The notes beneath the pieces were generated by a model. The model was not told the origin of the DNA. It made no database searches and saw only the letters and a list, made by a program, of their open reading frames with translations. DNA of 64,000 bases, taken from the NCBI RefSeq assembly GCF_001968815.1, contig NZ_MIEQ01000044.1, positions 1 through 64,000 on the forward strand. The letters are read 5' to 3'. Made by a program: the position numbers and the translations under genes. Of the stretch, positions 43,787 through 53,238 are shown piece by piece. The stretch is from Motiliproteus sp. MSK22-1 (lineage in GTDB: Bacteria; Pseudomonadota; Gammaproteobacteria; Pseudomonadales; Balneatricaceae). Positions within the stretch are counted from its first letter, which is position 1, and the number at the start of each line of letters is the position of its first letter.

Positions 43787-44111
43787 TCTCTTTACTTCCG
43801 CATTGGGTTATCTCAAAGAAGCGGTCAAAGTTGGCTATCTGGAGAATTTTGTGGACATCTTTCTGCGGCTCGTGAATCCAAACCTTACCTTCGTTTTCTT
43901 CTGCATATTCCCGCAACATCAGCAGCATACCCAGTGCTGAGCTATCCATATATTCAGTTTCACTAAGGTCAACTTTAAAATCCAGGCCCTTCTGAGTATG
44001 GTGAATATAGGTCTCTCTAAAATCCTTATGAGTGGAAAAATCGAATTTTCCAGAAATATTAATGACGACTATACTGGACCCTTTTTCGGGCGGTATATGG
44101 ACAATCGGCAT
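43779..44111 (-). CDS. STAS-domain anti-anti-sigma factor (HsbA-like)
   Basis: 110 residues. A single STAS domain with the phosphorylatable serine region EYMDSSALGMLLMLREYA (Ser near residue 62-63). It is the expected substrate of the kinase/phosphatase encoded next. In the HsbA model the unphosphorylated and phosphorylated forms bind FlgM-type anti-sigma or a diguanylate cyclase; which applies here is unknown. GGAGAAGAGC precedes the start. Confidence 0.92.
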   Translation of the reverse strand: MPIVHIPPEKGSSIVVINISGKFDFSTHKDFRETYIHHTQKGLDFKVDLSETEYMDSSALGMLLMLREYAEENEGKVWIHEPQKDVHKILQIANFDRFFEITQCGSKENE

Positions 44112-44234
44112 GCTCTTCTCCTTGAAACCAAAGTAAAATCTGTAGCGCTCTCGCTAACTGAAGCATAGAAGTAATTGTTGATACCCGTGCGAATCTACCG
44201 GCGTTTATTGATTTCCTCAGCACCGGTAATAAAT

Positions 44235-46907
44235 CTATCCGGCGCTTCGACTACTGCGCTGATTTAATTCAGCCTCTTCGTGGATCTTGAAAAAAGCAAT
44301 CATTTCAACCATTTGTTGAGACTGAGAACTCATCACTTCACTTCCTGCGGCTGTTTGTTCAACCAAGGCTGCATTTTGCTGAGTCACTTCATCCATTTGA
44401 GAAATCGCTTGGTTTACCTGCTCGATTCCGCTGGACTGCTCTCGACTGGCCTCAGCTATACTGGCGACGATATCACTGACTTTTATTACAGACTGGACGA
44501 TATCGGTCAGCGCCTGACCGGATTCATTAACCAATCGAGTCCCTTCGCTTACTTTGTCTACACTATCACTAATCAGATCTTTTATATCCTTGGCTGCACT
44601 GGCGCTTCGCTGGGCAAGTTTACGCACTTCAGATGCCACAACAGCAAAACCACGCCCCTGCTCCCCGGCTCTCGCGGCCTCAACAGCAGCATTCAAAGCA
44701 AGCAGGTTGGTTTGAAAAGCAATCTCGTCAATGACTCCGATAATTTCAGAAATTCGCTTACTGCTCTCATTGATAGTTGCCATTGCTCCCACTGCATGAC
44801 CAACCACCTCGCCGCCAGTTTCCGCCTGATCCCGGGCTTTTGATGCCAGTATATCGGCTTCTCTGGCATTCTCAGCATTCTGCTTAACCGTACTGGTCAT
44901 TTGCTCCATACTGGAGGCCGTTTCATCAAGATTGGCTGCCTGCTGCTCCGTTCGCTGACGAAGTGTGGCATTGCCCTGAGCAATTTCAGAGGCCCCTAAA
45001 GAGATACGATTACCAGATTCAATGATGCTGCCCGTGGTGCCGCGCAATTTCTGTAAAGTGCTGTTGAGGGCATCATTCAGCTGTGCAAACTCTCCCTGAA
45101 ACTGACCTTCCATGGTTGCCGTTAAATCTCCCTCGGCCATCGCCGTTAGTACTCGGCAGACTTCGCGAATAGGTACAATCATCGTGTCCAGCATCTGATT
45201 GACACCATTGGCGATGTTTTTCATAAATCCGCTATAAGCAGTCGAATTCAGACGGTCATCCAGTTCACCAACCACTGCTTTTTTTATTAACGCTTCCACT
45301 TGCCGCTCGGCATCCAGTTGTTCGGTAATATCCTGCCATTCCACCGCGGTCCCTAATCGGTTGCCATTACCATCCACGACCGGACTGGCAGTCAGACTAA
45401 AGTGACTTCCACCAATGCTGATTTTCCCCTCATAGCTGGTGGACAGTTCTTTTAGCAGCTCTCTTTGGTATTCCGGGTTCTTGTGGAATTGATCTATATT
45501 ACTCCCCAGTAGCTTACCCGCCTCAAACTCAGGTAAGTCCGCGCGAATATTTTCTTCAACTCTGGTCATCATGCCCATCACGGCTTTGTTCATATAGATA
45601 ATCCGGCCACTGGTATCAGCCATCATGACGTTGCTACTGACATTATCCAGGGCTTCCTTGACCCTGAGAGCCTCTCGGGTCTGAGACCTGCTGTCACTAA
45701 TATCAAAACCCAGCTTAATCTGCATGCTTTTAACCGCTCTGAACAGCTGACCCAATTCATCTCTGCGGCTGAGATCCACCTCCGCGTTATACTTTCCCTC
45801 AGCAGTCTGGCCCATCAAGAAAACCAGCTCATTGATTGGCTTAAGAATGACGTTACGAAAGGTAATACTGAGAAAACCGCCTACAAAGATAAAAAAGCAG
45901 ATTCCTCCTGCAAGGAGCCCCCAGCTTGAATTATCGATAGTGATGCTCAAAGCCTCGCCACTACTGACAGACAAACCCCGATTCTTTTTTTCCAGCATTT
46001 CAAAGGCTTCAAAGGCTGGCGAGTCATCGATTTTGACAGCCGCATCAACCTCCGACGAACTCAGCCCTTGAGAGACCAGGGATTTGCTGTTCTTCAGCGC
46101 CTGGCGATACTTTCCGATTACATTTTCAATGGCTGCCAAAGCCCCACGCTCTTGTGCATCTCCCTGATGCAGGGCTCGATAACGTACCAACATGTCATTT
46201 AAGGAAACAAAATTCTGCTCGGTGCGCTGGTAGTAAACCTCCGAAGCCCTGAGCACATAATTTTTAAAATTATGTACTACCCCACCATAACCAAACTGCG
46301 ATTTGACTTCAGCCAGTAGCTGCTGTCGTTTCACGACCTGGTTCTGATAGTCTTTCCAGTTGCGCTCAACCGAATCAAGCCCACTGAATAAAAAAGCCCC
46401 CAGGAGAGCCAGGACCACGCCAATAGAAATAACAAAACCATTCAGTTTCTGACGTAAGTTCAGCTTTTTTATATATCCAGGCTGAGCCAAGCTGGACTTT
46501 TTCTCTTTGATATTCTGATAAAGCGTATCAGCAGCCGCTATTTCGCCAGCACCGGGCTTTGAACGCACCGACATAAATTCAATAATCCGGCCGTTTTCCC
46601 TGACGGGTGTTACATTCGCTTTAACCCAATAGAAGTCGCCGTTTTTACAACGATTCTTAACCATACCTGCCCAGGGCTCACCGGCCAGCAAAGTTGCCCA
46701 AAGATCAGCGAAGGCCTCCGGCGGCATATCCGGGTGACGTACGATATTGTGATTTTTCCCGATCAGTTCGTGTTCAGTGAAGCCACTGATATCAACAAAC
46801 TCTTGATTTACATAGGTGATCAACCCCTTCAGATCCGTTTTGGAAACGATCTCCTGATTGGCCTGAAGGACCACCTCCTTATCGGTAACCGGTGTATTTA
46901 CTTTCAT
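44235..46907 (-). CDS. Methyl-accepting chemotaxis protein with PAS domains (aerotaxis-like)
   Basis: 890 residues. The N-terminal PAS with Aer-like [13 protein letters not shown] motif (about 20-125) is cytoplasmic. A membrane helix (~155-175), a ~160-residue periplasmic part, a second helix (~335-358), HAMP (~360-410), a second PAS (~425-540), a second HAMP-like segment (~560-640) and a long MCP signalling coiled coil follow. Its hairpin tip reads [20 protein letters not shown]. It ends without a CheR-tethering pentapeptide. The Aer-like PAS suggests redox or oxygen sensing. The upstream 46908-47927 gap has no supported gene. Confidence 0.94.
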   Translation of the reverse strand: MKVNTPVTDKEVVLQANQEIVSKTDLKGLITYVNQEFVDISGFTEHELIGKNHNIVRHPDMPPEAFADLWATLLAGEPWAGMVKNRCKNGDFYWVKANVTPVRENGRIIEFMSVRSKPGAGEIAAADTLYQNIKEKKSSLAQPGYIKKLNLRQKLNGFVISIGVVLALLGAFLFSGLDSVERNWKDYQNQVVKRQQLLAEVKSQFGYGGVVHNFKNYVLRASEVYYQRTEQNFVSLNDMLVRYRALHQGDAQERGALAAIENVIGKYRQALKNSKSLVSQGLSSSEVDAAVKIDDSPAFEAFEMLEKKNRGLSVSSGEALSITIDNSSWGLLAGGICFFIFVGGFLSITFRNVILKPINELVFLMGQTAEGKYNAEVDLSRRDELGQLFRAVKSMQIKLGFDISDSRSQTREALRVKEALDNVSSNVMMADTSGRIIYMNKAVMGMMTRVEENIRADLPEFEAGKLLGSNIDQFHKNPEYQRELLKELSTSYEGKISIGGSHFSLTASPVVDGNGNRLGTAVEWQDITEQLDAERQVEALIKKAVVGELDDRLNSTAYSGFMKNIANGVNQMLDTMIVPIREVCRVLTAMAEGDLTATMEGQFQGEFAQLNDALNSTLQKLRGTTGSIIESGNRISLGASEIAQGNATLRQRTEQQAANLDETASSMEQMTSTVKQNAENAREADILASKARDQAETGGEVVGHAVGAMATINESSKRISEIIGVIDEIAFQTNLLALNAAVEAARAGEQGRGFAVVASEVRKLAQRSASAAKDIKDLISDSVDKVSEGTRLVNESGQALTDIVQSVIKVSDIVASIAEASREQSSGIEQVNQAISQMDEVTQQNAALVEQTAAGSEVMSSQSQQMVEMIAFFKIHEEAELNQRSSRSAG

Positions 46908-47927
46908 AGGTATCCTTTACCAACTAAACCCTTTTACTCCATGCTGAGCTCTTCGTATTACATACAGAGTCTGATGTATTTAAAGCGGTAATCATCGATA
47001 CATAACTCAATTCAGAGAACCGGGCGAACTGATTGTTACCAACAGGAAAGCCCTCTGTTGTTAGGTCTTGGGTTTTAAGGCCTGACATCAACAGAAGCAG
47101 AACTTCATCATTACAAAAAAATACTAGAAAGAGTGAGAAAGAAATCTTGTCCATCAGCAAATACTCATTACAGTCCTTGTCACAGGGAAGCTGCGAATAA
47201 GTCCATGACGTTCTCTGCGGATCCTTAGGGAGCCTTTAAACAGATCAACTCAAAGAAAACACAGAAGACTGAGTCAGAAGCACCTTCGCTCCGGCAAATA
47301 CTATCCGGCAAATACTATCCGGCAAATACTATCCGGCAAATACTAATAGGAGGCTAGATCACAAGTGCCAGTTTTTCCATGTCAGATCTCGCGACATTAT
47401 TGACATATAGCTGTCCATTGTCCTAAAAGGACAGCTAAGCACATGAAAATCAAACTTTTAAACAGATCTGAGCAGCGAATATATTCTTTAGCTGCAAACA
47501 GCCAATGCCTGTCCAGCCGCTATAAACTGCAGATAGCAACAAAGAAATATTGATATTCATCATTTGTCAACAATAACCTGCCGCGAATATTTGACTCCTG
47601 CCTAATTCCCACTACGCTATTACCTTAAGAGCATCATAAAAACTTGGCTATAAACGTTAGGCTGATTCTCATCAATAGCTTAAAGATTTAGACAGGTCGC
47701 GCACCTTATCTTCTTCCACAAGGACTATAACCATTCATGGAGAGAAAGATGATTATTCCCTCTGTTCAGACACTCCCTCTCCTGTGAGGTCTTATCCGTC
47801 TTGACGGCCAGCTACACAGGCTGTTATCGACTCAGCGGCTGACAGGCAAAGAGTTGTTTGCATTGAGGGCTTTTAGACAGGTGACCCGGTTCCGCAGCAG
47901 AAATCAAAAACCAAGCGACCAGAGCCT
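46908..47927. other. Kilobase gap without a gene, with 14-bp repeats and a hairpin
   Basis: No convincing protein gene is present; a 78-codon minus-strand frame at 46924-47160 lacks coding features. At 47291-47346 a 14-bp unit (CCGGCAAATACTAT) occurs four times in a row. AGCTGTCC (47409-47416) and GGACAGCT (47429-47436) form an eight-base perfect stem. The left end must hold the chemoreceptor promoter and the right end that of the GGDEF-EAL gene. An unannotated small RNA is possible. Confidence 0.7.
47291..47346. repeat. 14-bp tandem repeat in intergenic gap
   Basis: Four copies of CCGGCAAATACTAT, the last differing by one base, lie in the gap between the chemoreceptor and GGDEF-EAL genes. 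Confidence 0.95.
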
Positions 47928-50228
47928 TTGTCAGATCGAACCGAGAAAAAGTCATCGTCTGTCATTGAGTTAGCAAAAGAAGGTTTATTGACTGCAAATA
48001 AGGTCGTTAAAACCCAAAGCAGTTACCCATGCGAGCAAGGGGGTATGATGCACACAGTAGTAAATAGCAGTACCGGTATTAAAAAAACGGGTGCGCTAAG
48101 TATTCTTTATGTAGATATGTCTGAAAAAATCAGTGACACCGGCATCGATCAACTCAAGGCCGGAAACAGAATAAAAAACAAAGCACTGCTCAGACTGATT
48201 GCAGAGTCCCGACTTCGGGCCCTGCCTCTTGGGAGTGTGCTGAGTTCAGGCGCTAACCAGCACGATAAGGATGCGCTGTTACTGGATTTGCAGGAGAATC
48301 CCCAGCAGGGATTGGAGGTGATGCGGGAGCTGTACCAGATGCTGCCAAACTCTCCGATTCTGGTCCTCACTGAAGACGATAACGTTGCACATCAAGCGTT
48401 GCGTTTAGGTGCGCAAGCCCATTTGACGCAATCAGACCTTAAGAATGAAAAATACCTGAGAACGCTGCTCGAAGATGCTCAGGATCGAAAGAACTTTGAA
48501 CAACTAATCGCCCATAGCAATCATTATGACCATCTGACTGGGTTAGTGAATAGAGAGGGCTTCTTACAGCAGCTTCAGCAGGCATTGTTACAATCAAAAA
48601 TGCACAACAGCCTGGTATCCCTGCTTTTTGTCGATATCCATAATTTCAAACTGATCAGCAGTACCTTAACCATGGAGTTGACTGATCAGCTACTGGCCAA
48701 AACATCACAACGCATTCGTGACTGCCTGACAAACTCTGACTTGCTGGCTCATACCGGTGGAAACGAATTCGCGATTATCACTCAGAATTCTGAAGACATT
48801 AACAACGTCACATTAATAGCAGAGAACCTGTTGCAGGTATTCAGCTCACCTGTCCTAATCAACCGCCAGGAGATATACCTCGATCTAAAAATAGGCATTT
48901 CTGTTGGTTACGGCGGTGAAGAAAACGCGGTGATGCTATTGCAGGAAACGAACATGGCGTTACACAAAGCCCAACAGGCTCCGGGCAGTCAGGTTGAATA
49001 CTATACGCCGGAAATCGCAGCCGCTGCCCAGGTTCAGTTGCAGCTGTTAAGCAGTTTACGTAAGGCCCAGGAAAATAAGGAAATGTTCCTGGTATATCAG
49101 CCTCAGGTAGATATAAATACTGGCCGCGTCTTAGGGGCAGAATCATTACTTCGCTGGCAACACCCCCGGTTGGGGTTGGTTCCACCAACCCAGTTCGTTC
49201 CCATTCTGGAACAGATTGGCATGATCCACAAAGTAGGGGCCTGGGTTATCCGGGAAGCATGCCATCAACGCAGGCTTTGGGCTGAAATGGGTTTACTGGA
49301 ACCGGAAGCCACTATCGCAGTGAACTTATCCATGCGACAGTTTTCCGATCCGCAACTCATTCCGATTATCGAAGCAGCTATCGAAAAAGAGAAAATACAA
49401 CCGAATCAACTCGACCTGGAACTGACAGAAAGCCTGCTGATGGAGGATATTGATGGCGGCGTTGATAAGTTAAATCGTCTGAAGTCCCTGGGAGTCAAAC
49501 TGTCTTTAGACGATTTTGGTACCGGTTACTCTTCCCTTAGCTATCTTAAGCAGTTCCCACTGGACGTGTTAAAAGTCGACAGGACTTTTATCTCCAATTT
49601 GACCAAAGACACTCGTGATGAAGCCATTGTCCGGGCCATCATTTCACTGGCTCATAATCTGGGATTTGAGGTGATAGCCGAAGGTGTTGAAACGAAAGAA
49701 CAACTTCAAGTACTGCAACGAGAAGGCTGCGAGTCAATACAGGGGTTTTATATCAGCAAGCCCCTGTCACCAACGGAGTTTCTGCTGTTTTTGAAAAAGT
49801 CTGCAATAGAGAAGCAGCTTCTCTTTACCGACGTCAGCAGCGGATCGATGCTGGTTGGAGACCCGACTATCGATGCCCAACATAAGCACTTATTGAGCTT
49901 GATAGACTGCCTGGCGCAGAATGTCAAAGATGAAGCCAACCTTGATAAGTCAATCGAGGCGATAGAAGAACTCCTCTCATATATTGAGTTTCACTTTGAA
50001 ACTGAAGAACAGCTGATGAAAAAACTGAATTTTTCAGACTTAAAACAACACAGTGCCGAACATTTGCAAATCAAGCATCATATCAGAAGAATCAGAGACA
50101 AAACGCGTGCTGGGGAAACGGTGCTGAACACGGAACTGGTATCGATACTAAAGGACTGGATTACTGATCATATCGTCCACAGCGATATGAATCACGCCGA
50201 ACCCAGCCCCTGGAGAAAAACTGTCTAA
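47928..50228 (+). CDS. GGDEF-EAL protein with C-terminal hemerythrin domain
   Basis: 766 residues from a TTG at 47928, or 726 from the ATG at 48048, which follows AAGGGGG and is better supported. An N-terminal receiver-like domain has no clear phospho-site. The GGDEF domain (about 200-355) has GGNEF in place of GGDEF, so cyclase activity is doubtful. The EAL domain (about 375-620) keeps GAESLLRW, NLSMRQF, ELTES, DDFGTGYSSLSYL and AEGVET, so it should hydrolyse c-di-GMP. The last ~120 residues are a bacteriohemerythrin with DAQHKHL, HFETEE, HSAEHLQIKHH and HIVHSDMNH iron ligands. This links oxygen (or iron redox) to c-di-GMP breakdown. Confidence 0.93.
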   Translation: MSDRTEKKSSSVIELAKEGLLTANKVVKTQSSYPCEQGGMMHTVVNSSTGIKKTGALSILYVDMSEKISDTGIDQLKAGNRIKNKALLRLIAESRLRALPLGSVLSSGANQHDKDALLLDLQENPQQGLEVMRELYQMLPNSPILVLTEDDNVAHQALRLGAQAHLTQSDLKNEKYLRTLLEDAQDRKNFEQLIAHSNHYDHLTGLVNREGFLQQLQQALLQSKMHNSLVSLLFVDIHNFKLISSTLTMELTDQLLAKTSQRIRDCLTNSDLLAHTGGNEFAIITQNSEDINNVTLIAENLLQVFSSPVLINRQEIYLDLKIGISVGYGGEENAVMLLQETNMALHKAQQAPGSQVEYYTPEIAAAAQVQLQLLSSLRKAQENKEMFLVYQPQVDINTGRVLGAESLLRWQHPRLGLVPPTQFVPILEQIGMIHKVGAWVIREACHQRRLWAEMGLLEPEATIAVNLSMRQFSDPQLIPIIEAAIEKEKIQPNQLDLELTESLLMEDIDGGVDKLNRLKSLGVKLSLDDFGTGYSSLSYLKQFPLDVLKVDRTFISNLTKDTRDEAIVRAIISLAHNLGFEVIAEGVETKEQLQVLQREGCESIQGFYISKPLSPTEFLLFLKKSAIEKQLLFTDVSSGSMLVGDPTIDAQHKHLLSLIDCLAQNVKDEANLDKSIEAIEELLSYIEFHFETEEQLMKKLNFSDLKQHSAEHLQIKHHIRRIRDKTRAGETVLNTELVSILKDWITDHIVHSDMNHAEPSPWRKTV

Positions 50229-50331
50229 CCACTAGAGTCAGTACAGAATCAGGTGCCCGTGCAGGACCAGACTGATTGGCGGACAATCCTGCTCGTTGGA
50301 GATTATGGATAAAGGCCTCTGCGTCAAGGGT

Positions 50332-50550
50332 TTAACGTCCACAGCGCGAATTTTTGTAGGGCCCACCAATTCTTATCCAGCCTTCACCGGCGCTACTTTG
50401 CCGACAGATCACAAAGTCATCCACTTTACTTTTCCAGAGATACCATGCCGCTGGTTTTGCGCTGACATCCATGGTCAGCGATGAGGCAGCAAAAAAAGAC
50501 GCAAGACAAAGCACAACGATAAATAGACGCGAAGGTAAAATGGCACTCAT
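50332..50550 (-). CDS. Small secreted protein of unknown function
   Basis: About 72 residues from the ATG at 50550, preceded by CAGGTGAG. Residues 1-30 form a signal peptide (FIVVLCLASFFAASSLT...SAKP). The mature ~42 residues hold two Cys (ICRQ and SRCGR) that may pair, and several Trp/Lys. A longer frame to 50622 lacks a good start. Not recognised. Confidence 0.6.
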   Translation of the reverse strand: MSAILPSRLFIVVLCLASFFAASSLTMDVSAKPAAWYLWKSKVDDFVICRQSSAGEGWIRIGGPYKNSRCGR

Positions 50551-50820
50551 CGACTCACCTGATTTATTTCGTAAACACCCCATCTCAATACTGCTTATCG
50601 GTGTCCACCGCCAGATCAACATATCAGTTAAATTAACATAGCAGCTAAATTAACATAGCAAGTCTGGCTTTATTCTGTCGGCCTTGTTGAACGCCAGACG
50701 ACCTTGAACCGGCTTTCGTTGTTAATCGGCTATTGTTTAAATTGAGACTGTTTTACGGTCAAGGGGTTCCCCCTGACGCCGAACAACCATCTTTACCGAC
50801 GAAACCATTAACTTTGCCTG

Positions 50821-51210
50821 CTAAACACGGCTGGATTTATAAATCAATTCAGCTAGCCCGGCTGCTGTATGCATATCAGGCCCCTGAAGGCTGTTCAGCC
50901 CCTGAGTTCTTGAATTCAGCTCTTTCCACTCAGAGTATCCGGTGTCATGGTAAGCCTTTATATGGCAATCAGTTTCCATACAATCCAGGCTCCGGGCACA
51001 GGCTAAATTTCCGCCACAAAAAGAGTTACGGGCACAGACTGAAAGGCAGAGTTTTTTAATTTGATTTCGACTGTCAGAATCCATACACCTTAGATCAGCG
51101 ACACAAAGTAACCCCTGCTCAATGAAACCTGCCAACAGCTGTGTTGAAATTTCCACTTTGACTGTAGCGTCCTGACCCGGAGCCTGCTCCATGGTTAATA
51201 ACTCGTCCAT
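50821..51210 (-). CDS. Cys-rich small protein, probably Fur-regulated
   Basis: 129 residues from the ATG at 51210, set by GAGGAGG upstream. Cys at positions 36, 42, 55, 59, 65, 71, 77 and 82: eight in 47 residues, which suits an iron-sulfur or zinc site, but no known spacing is recognised. The N-terminal LLAGFIEQGLLCVADLRCMD recalls small conserved proteins seen near iron-uptake genes; that is recollection only. A Fur box lies about 60 bases upstream, so expression under low iron is likely. Confidence 0.7.
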   Translation of the reverse strand: MDELLTMEQAPGQDATVKVEISTQLLAGFIEQGLLCVADLRCMDSDSRNQIKKLCLSVCARNSFCGGNLACARSLDCMETDCHIKAYHDTGYSEWKELNSRTQGLNSLQGPDMHTAAGLAELIYKSSRV

Positions 51211-51270
51211 ACTATCCTCCTCAGTCCATAGTAGCCCAACGCCTCTATGAGCCTATAATAATCATACTAA

Positions 51271-51285
51271 TGATATTGATTATCA
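51271..51285 (-). promoter_or_regulatory. Fur box
   Basis: TGATATTGATTATCA fits the Fur core TGATAAT-N-ATTATCA with one mismatch, and flanking AA/TT bases extend it. It lies upstream of the Cys-rich gene (start 51210). Confidence 0.85.
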
Positions 51286-51350
51286 TTTGCAATAACAAAG
51301 AACAATCCTGCCGGACTGCTCTTCTATCAACGAAGGGGATATAAACGATG

Positions 51351-52019
51351 TTACAGCGGGCGTACCCGACTAAACTGAAGCGCATCAGCCACGTCTTTTG
51401 CCCGATCAGGAGAAGAAAGTTCAGCCAGCAGGGCTAGAGCTGCCTCATAACTGACAACACTACCATTGGAAGTGATGACCTTTTCATCTTTGACATAGTT
51501 ACGGTCGAACTGCACATCAACTTGGGGGTATTCACTTTTCAAGCCCTGCTCTCCACCTGCCCAGGTCGTCGCCTGTTTACCATCCAAAACCCCCGCTTCT
51601 GCCAGTAAGAAGGCTCCTGAGCAATTACTTGCCATCCATTCGGCCTTCTCGGCCGTTTTTTGAATGTAGCTGATCAGCGTTTTGTTAGCCAGCAAGGGGG
51701 CCATATCGTAACTGCTCGGTACCAGCAGAACATCCACTTCAGGACGGTCCTTAAGCATCGCATCGGTTTTTAGCAGCAGCCCCTCTTCCGTCTCAATCAG
51801 TGACTTGTTATCAACGGCGATTGTGATGGTCTCATAATCGGCAAACCAGGATTGCTTGCTGGCAATACCAAAGACCTCTATTGGAGCGGTTATATCTGAG
51901 GTCAGCACCCCATCAAACACCAGTATTCCTATTCGTTTGTCTGCTGCCTGGGCGCTTGTTGTCAACAAAGCGGTAACCACCAATATACCGATAAAGCTGT
52001 TTCGAAGTTTATTTAACAT
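51351..52019 (-). CDS. Periplasmic DJ-1/PfpI family protein
   Basis: About 222 residues from the ATG at 52019, preceded by AAGAGGA. A signal peptide ends in SAQAADK near residue 26. A glutamine-amidotransferase-like class I fold follows, with the nucleophile Cys in ASNCSGAFLLAEAG and a partner Glu/Asp region (FDGVLTSDITAPIEVFG) of the ThiJ/PfpI/transcriptional-regulator subfamily. An exported member is less usual. It is divergent from a LysR gene, so it is probably the target of that regulator. Confidence 0.9.
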   Translation of the reverse strand: MLNKLRNSFIGILVVTALLTTSAQAADKRIGILVFDGVLTSDITAPIEVFGIASKQSWFADYETITIAVDNKSLIETEEGLLLKTDAMLKDRPEVDVLLVPSSYDMAPLLANKTLISYIQKTAEKAEWMASNCSGAFLLAEAGVLDGKQATTWAGGEQGLKSEYPQVDVQFDRNYVKDEKVITSNGSVVSYEAALALLAELSSPDRAKDVADALQFSRVRPL

Positions 52020-52138
52020 GAGTACATTCCTCTTAAGGTAAGAAAGGGAATGAGCCGGCTCAATGAGCGCATAGTAAACCCGATACATATATGATTGAAT
52101 ACCCTCCTATTCTTAACACTTGTGACATTTATTCACGA

Positions 52139-53089
52139 ATGGACAAACTTAGCCTATTACAACAATTTGTCGTTGCAGTTGAACAGGGAGGTTTTGCTGC
52201 AGCAGCGAAACACCTGGGGTTATCCCCCTCGACCTTAAGCAAAAGTATGGCTCGACTGGAACAGCACCTGAACATCAAACTATTCCACCGATCCACACGC
52301 CAGGTCAGCCTGACTGAAGCGGGCAGCCGCTACCTGATCAGCGCCAGAAATATCATAGAAGAACTGGAACAGTGTGAATTGCAGCTTAAGCAGTCGAACG
52401 AGGAGCCCAAAGGCCGTGTGAAAGTCAGCCTGCCTGTCTCCTACGGCCGAACCTACGTCATGCCTTCGTTACATCGTTTTATTAAGCGTTATCCGGATAT
52501 TCAATTAGATCTGTCTTTTAACGACAGCTATGTGGACATAATGGAACAGGGTATCGACTTGTGCGTCCGCAGTGGTACGCTGGAAGACCGCCGCTTGGTA
52601 GCACGTAAATTAAGCACGATAGATTTTCTGATTTGTGCTTCTCCCGGCTACATTGAAAACAACGGCTATCCGTTAACCACTGCACAATTTACCGAGCACC
52701 CATGGATTCGTTTTCGCTACCGGCAAACGGGCCGATTACATCCGGTGCTTGTACCCGATGGCGACATCGGGCAACCCTGTGATCCAGGACGACAATTCAT
52801 CGTGGATGATGGCGAAGCGCTGGCTGATCTTTGCGCTCAAGGCCTCGGACTGACCCAGGTTCCTCATTTTATCGCCAGAAACTGGTTAAACAACGGTCGA
52901 ATTGTTCCAATACGGCCCTACTTCAGATCTGAAAAATACGGTGTCTACCTGATATACCCTAAACGTGAATTCCTACCGACCAAAGTGCGGGTGTTGATCG
53001 ACTTTCTGGTAGCGGAAACCGAAGCGGCTGATGAAAGCGCATTTCATACCTGGGCGGAAAAGCTCAGTATCTATTCCGGGAAAAAATGA
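52139..53089 (+). CDS. LysR-family transcriptional regulator
   Basis: About 316 residues from the ATG at 52139; an upstream in-frame ATG at 52091 lies over the divergent promoter. The N-terminal winged helix-turn-helix (KLSLLQQFVVAVEQGGFAAAAKHLGLSPSTLSKSMARLE) is followed by a substrate-binding domain with VKVSLPVSYGRTYVMPSL. It probably controls the divergent periplasmic DJ-1/PfpI gene; the ligand is unknown. Confidence 0.93.
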   Translation: MDKLSLLQQFVVAVEQGGFAAAAKHLGLSPSTLSKSMARLEQHLNIKLFHRSTRQVSLTEAGSRYLISARNIIEELEQCELQLKQSNEEPKGRVKVSLPVSYGRTYVMPSLHRFIKRYPDIQLDLSFNDSYVDIMEQGIDLCVRSGTLEDRRLVARKLSTIDFLICASPGYIENNGYPLTTAQFTEHPWIRFRYRQTGRLHPVLVPDGDIGQPCDPGRQFIVDDGEALADLCAQGLGLTQVPHFIARNWLNNGRIVPIRPYFRSEKYGVYLIYPKREFLPTKVRVLIDFLVAETEAADESAFHTWAEKLSIYSGKK

Positions 53090-53124
53090 CTGATCTAAGA
53101 CCAAAAGGATTAAAAGGCTAAAAA

Positions 53125-53174
53125 AAGCCCCGAAAAACACTCATCGGACGCAAGATAAGAGACTTTCGGGGCTT
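53125..53174. terminator. Bidirectional hairpin between LysR gene and FAH gene
   Basis: AAGCCCCGAAA (53125-53135) and TTTCGGGGCTT (53164-53174) form an 11-base perfect stem with flanking A/T runs (AAAAA before). It sits between converging genes. Confidence 0.8.
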
Positions 53175-53238
53175 GTCGTTCAGGAAGATGATAAAGACCG
53201 GATAAGATCATCAACAGCCTGTTTAAAAGCATTGCTCC

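Noticed and set aside
46924-47160. Minus-strand 78-codon frame upstream of the chemoreceptor
   Set aside because: No ribosome-binding site and no domain; composition looks like non-coding sequence.
47291-47346. Short repeats considered as a CRISPR array
   Set aside because: Units are 14 bp and directly adjacent with no spacers, and no cas genes occur.
50733-51059. Plus-strand 108-codon frame opposite the Cys-rich gene
   Set aside because: Antisense to a gene with a better ribosome-binding site and a Fur box.
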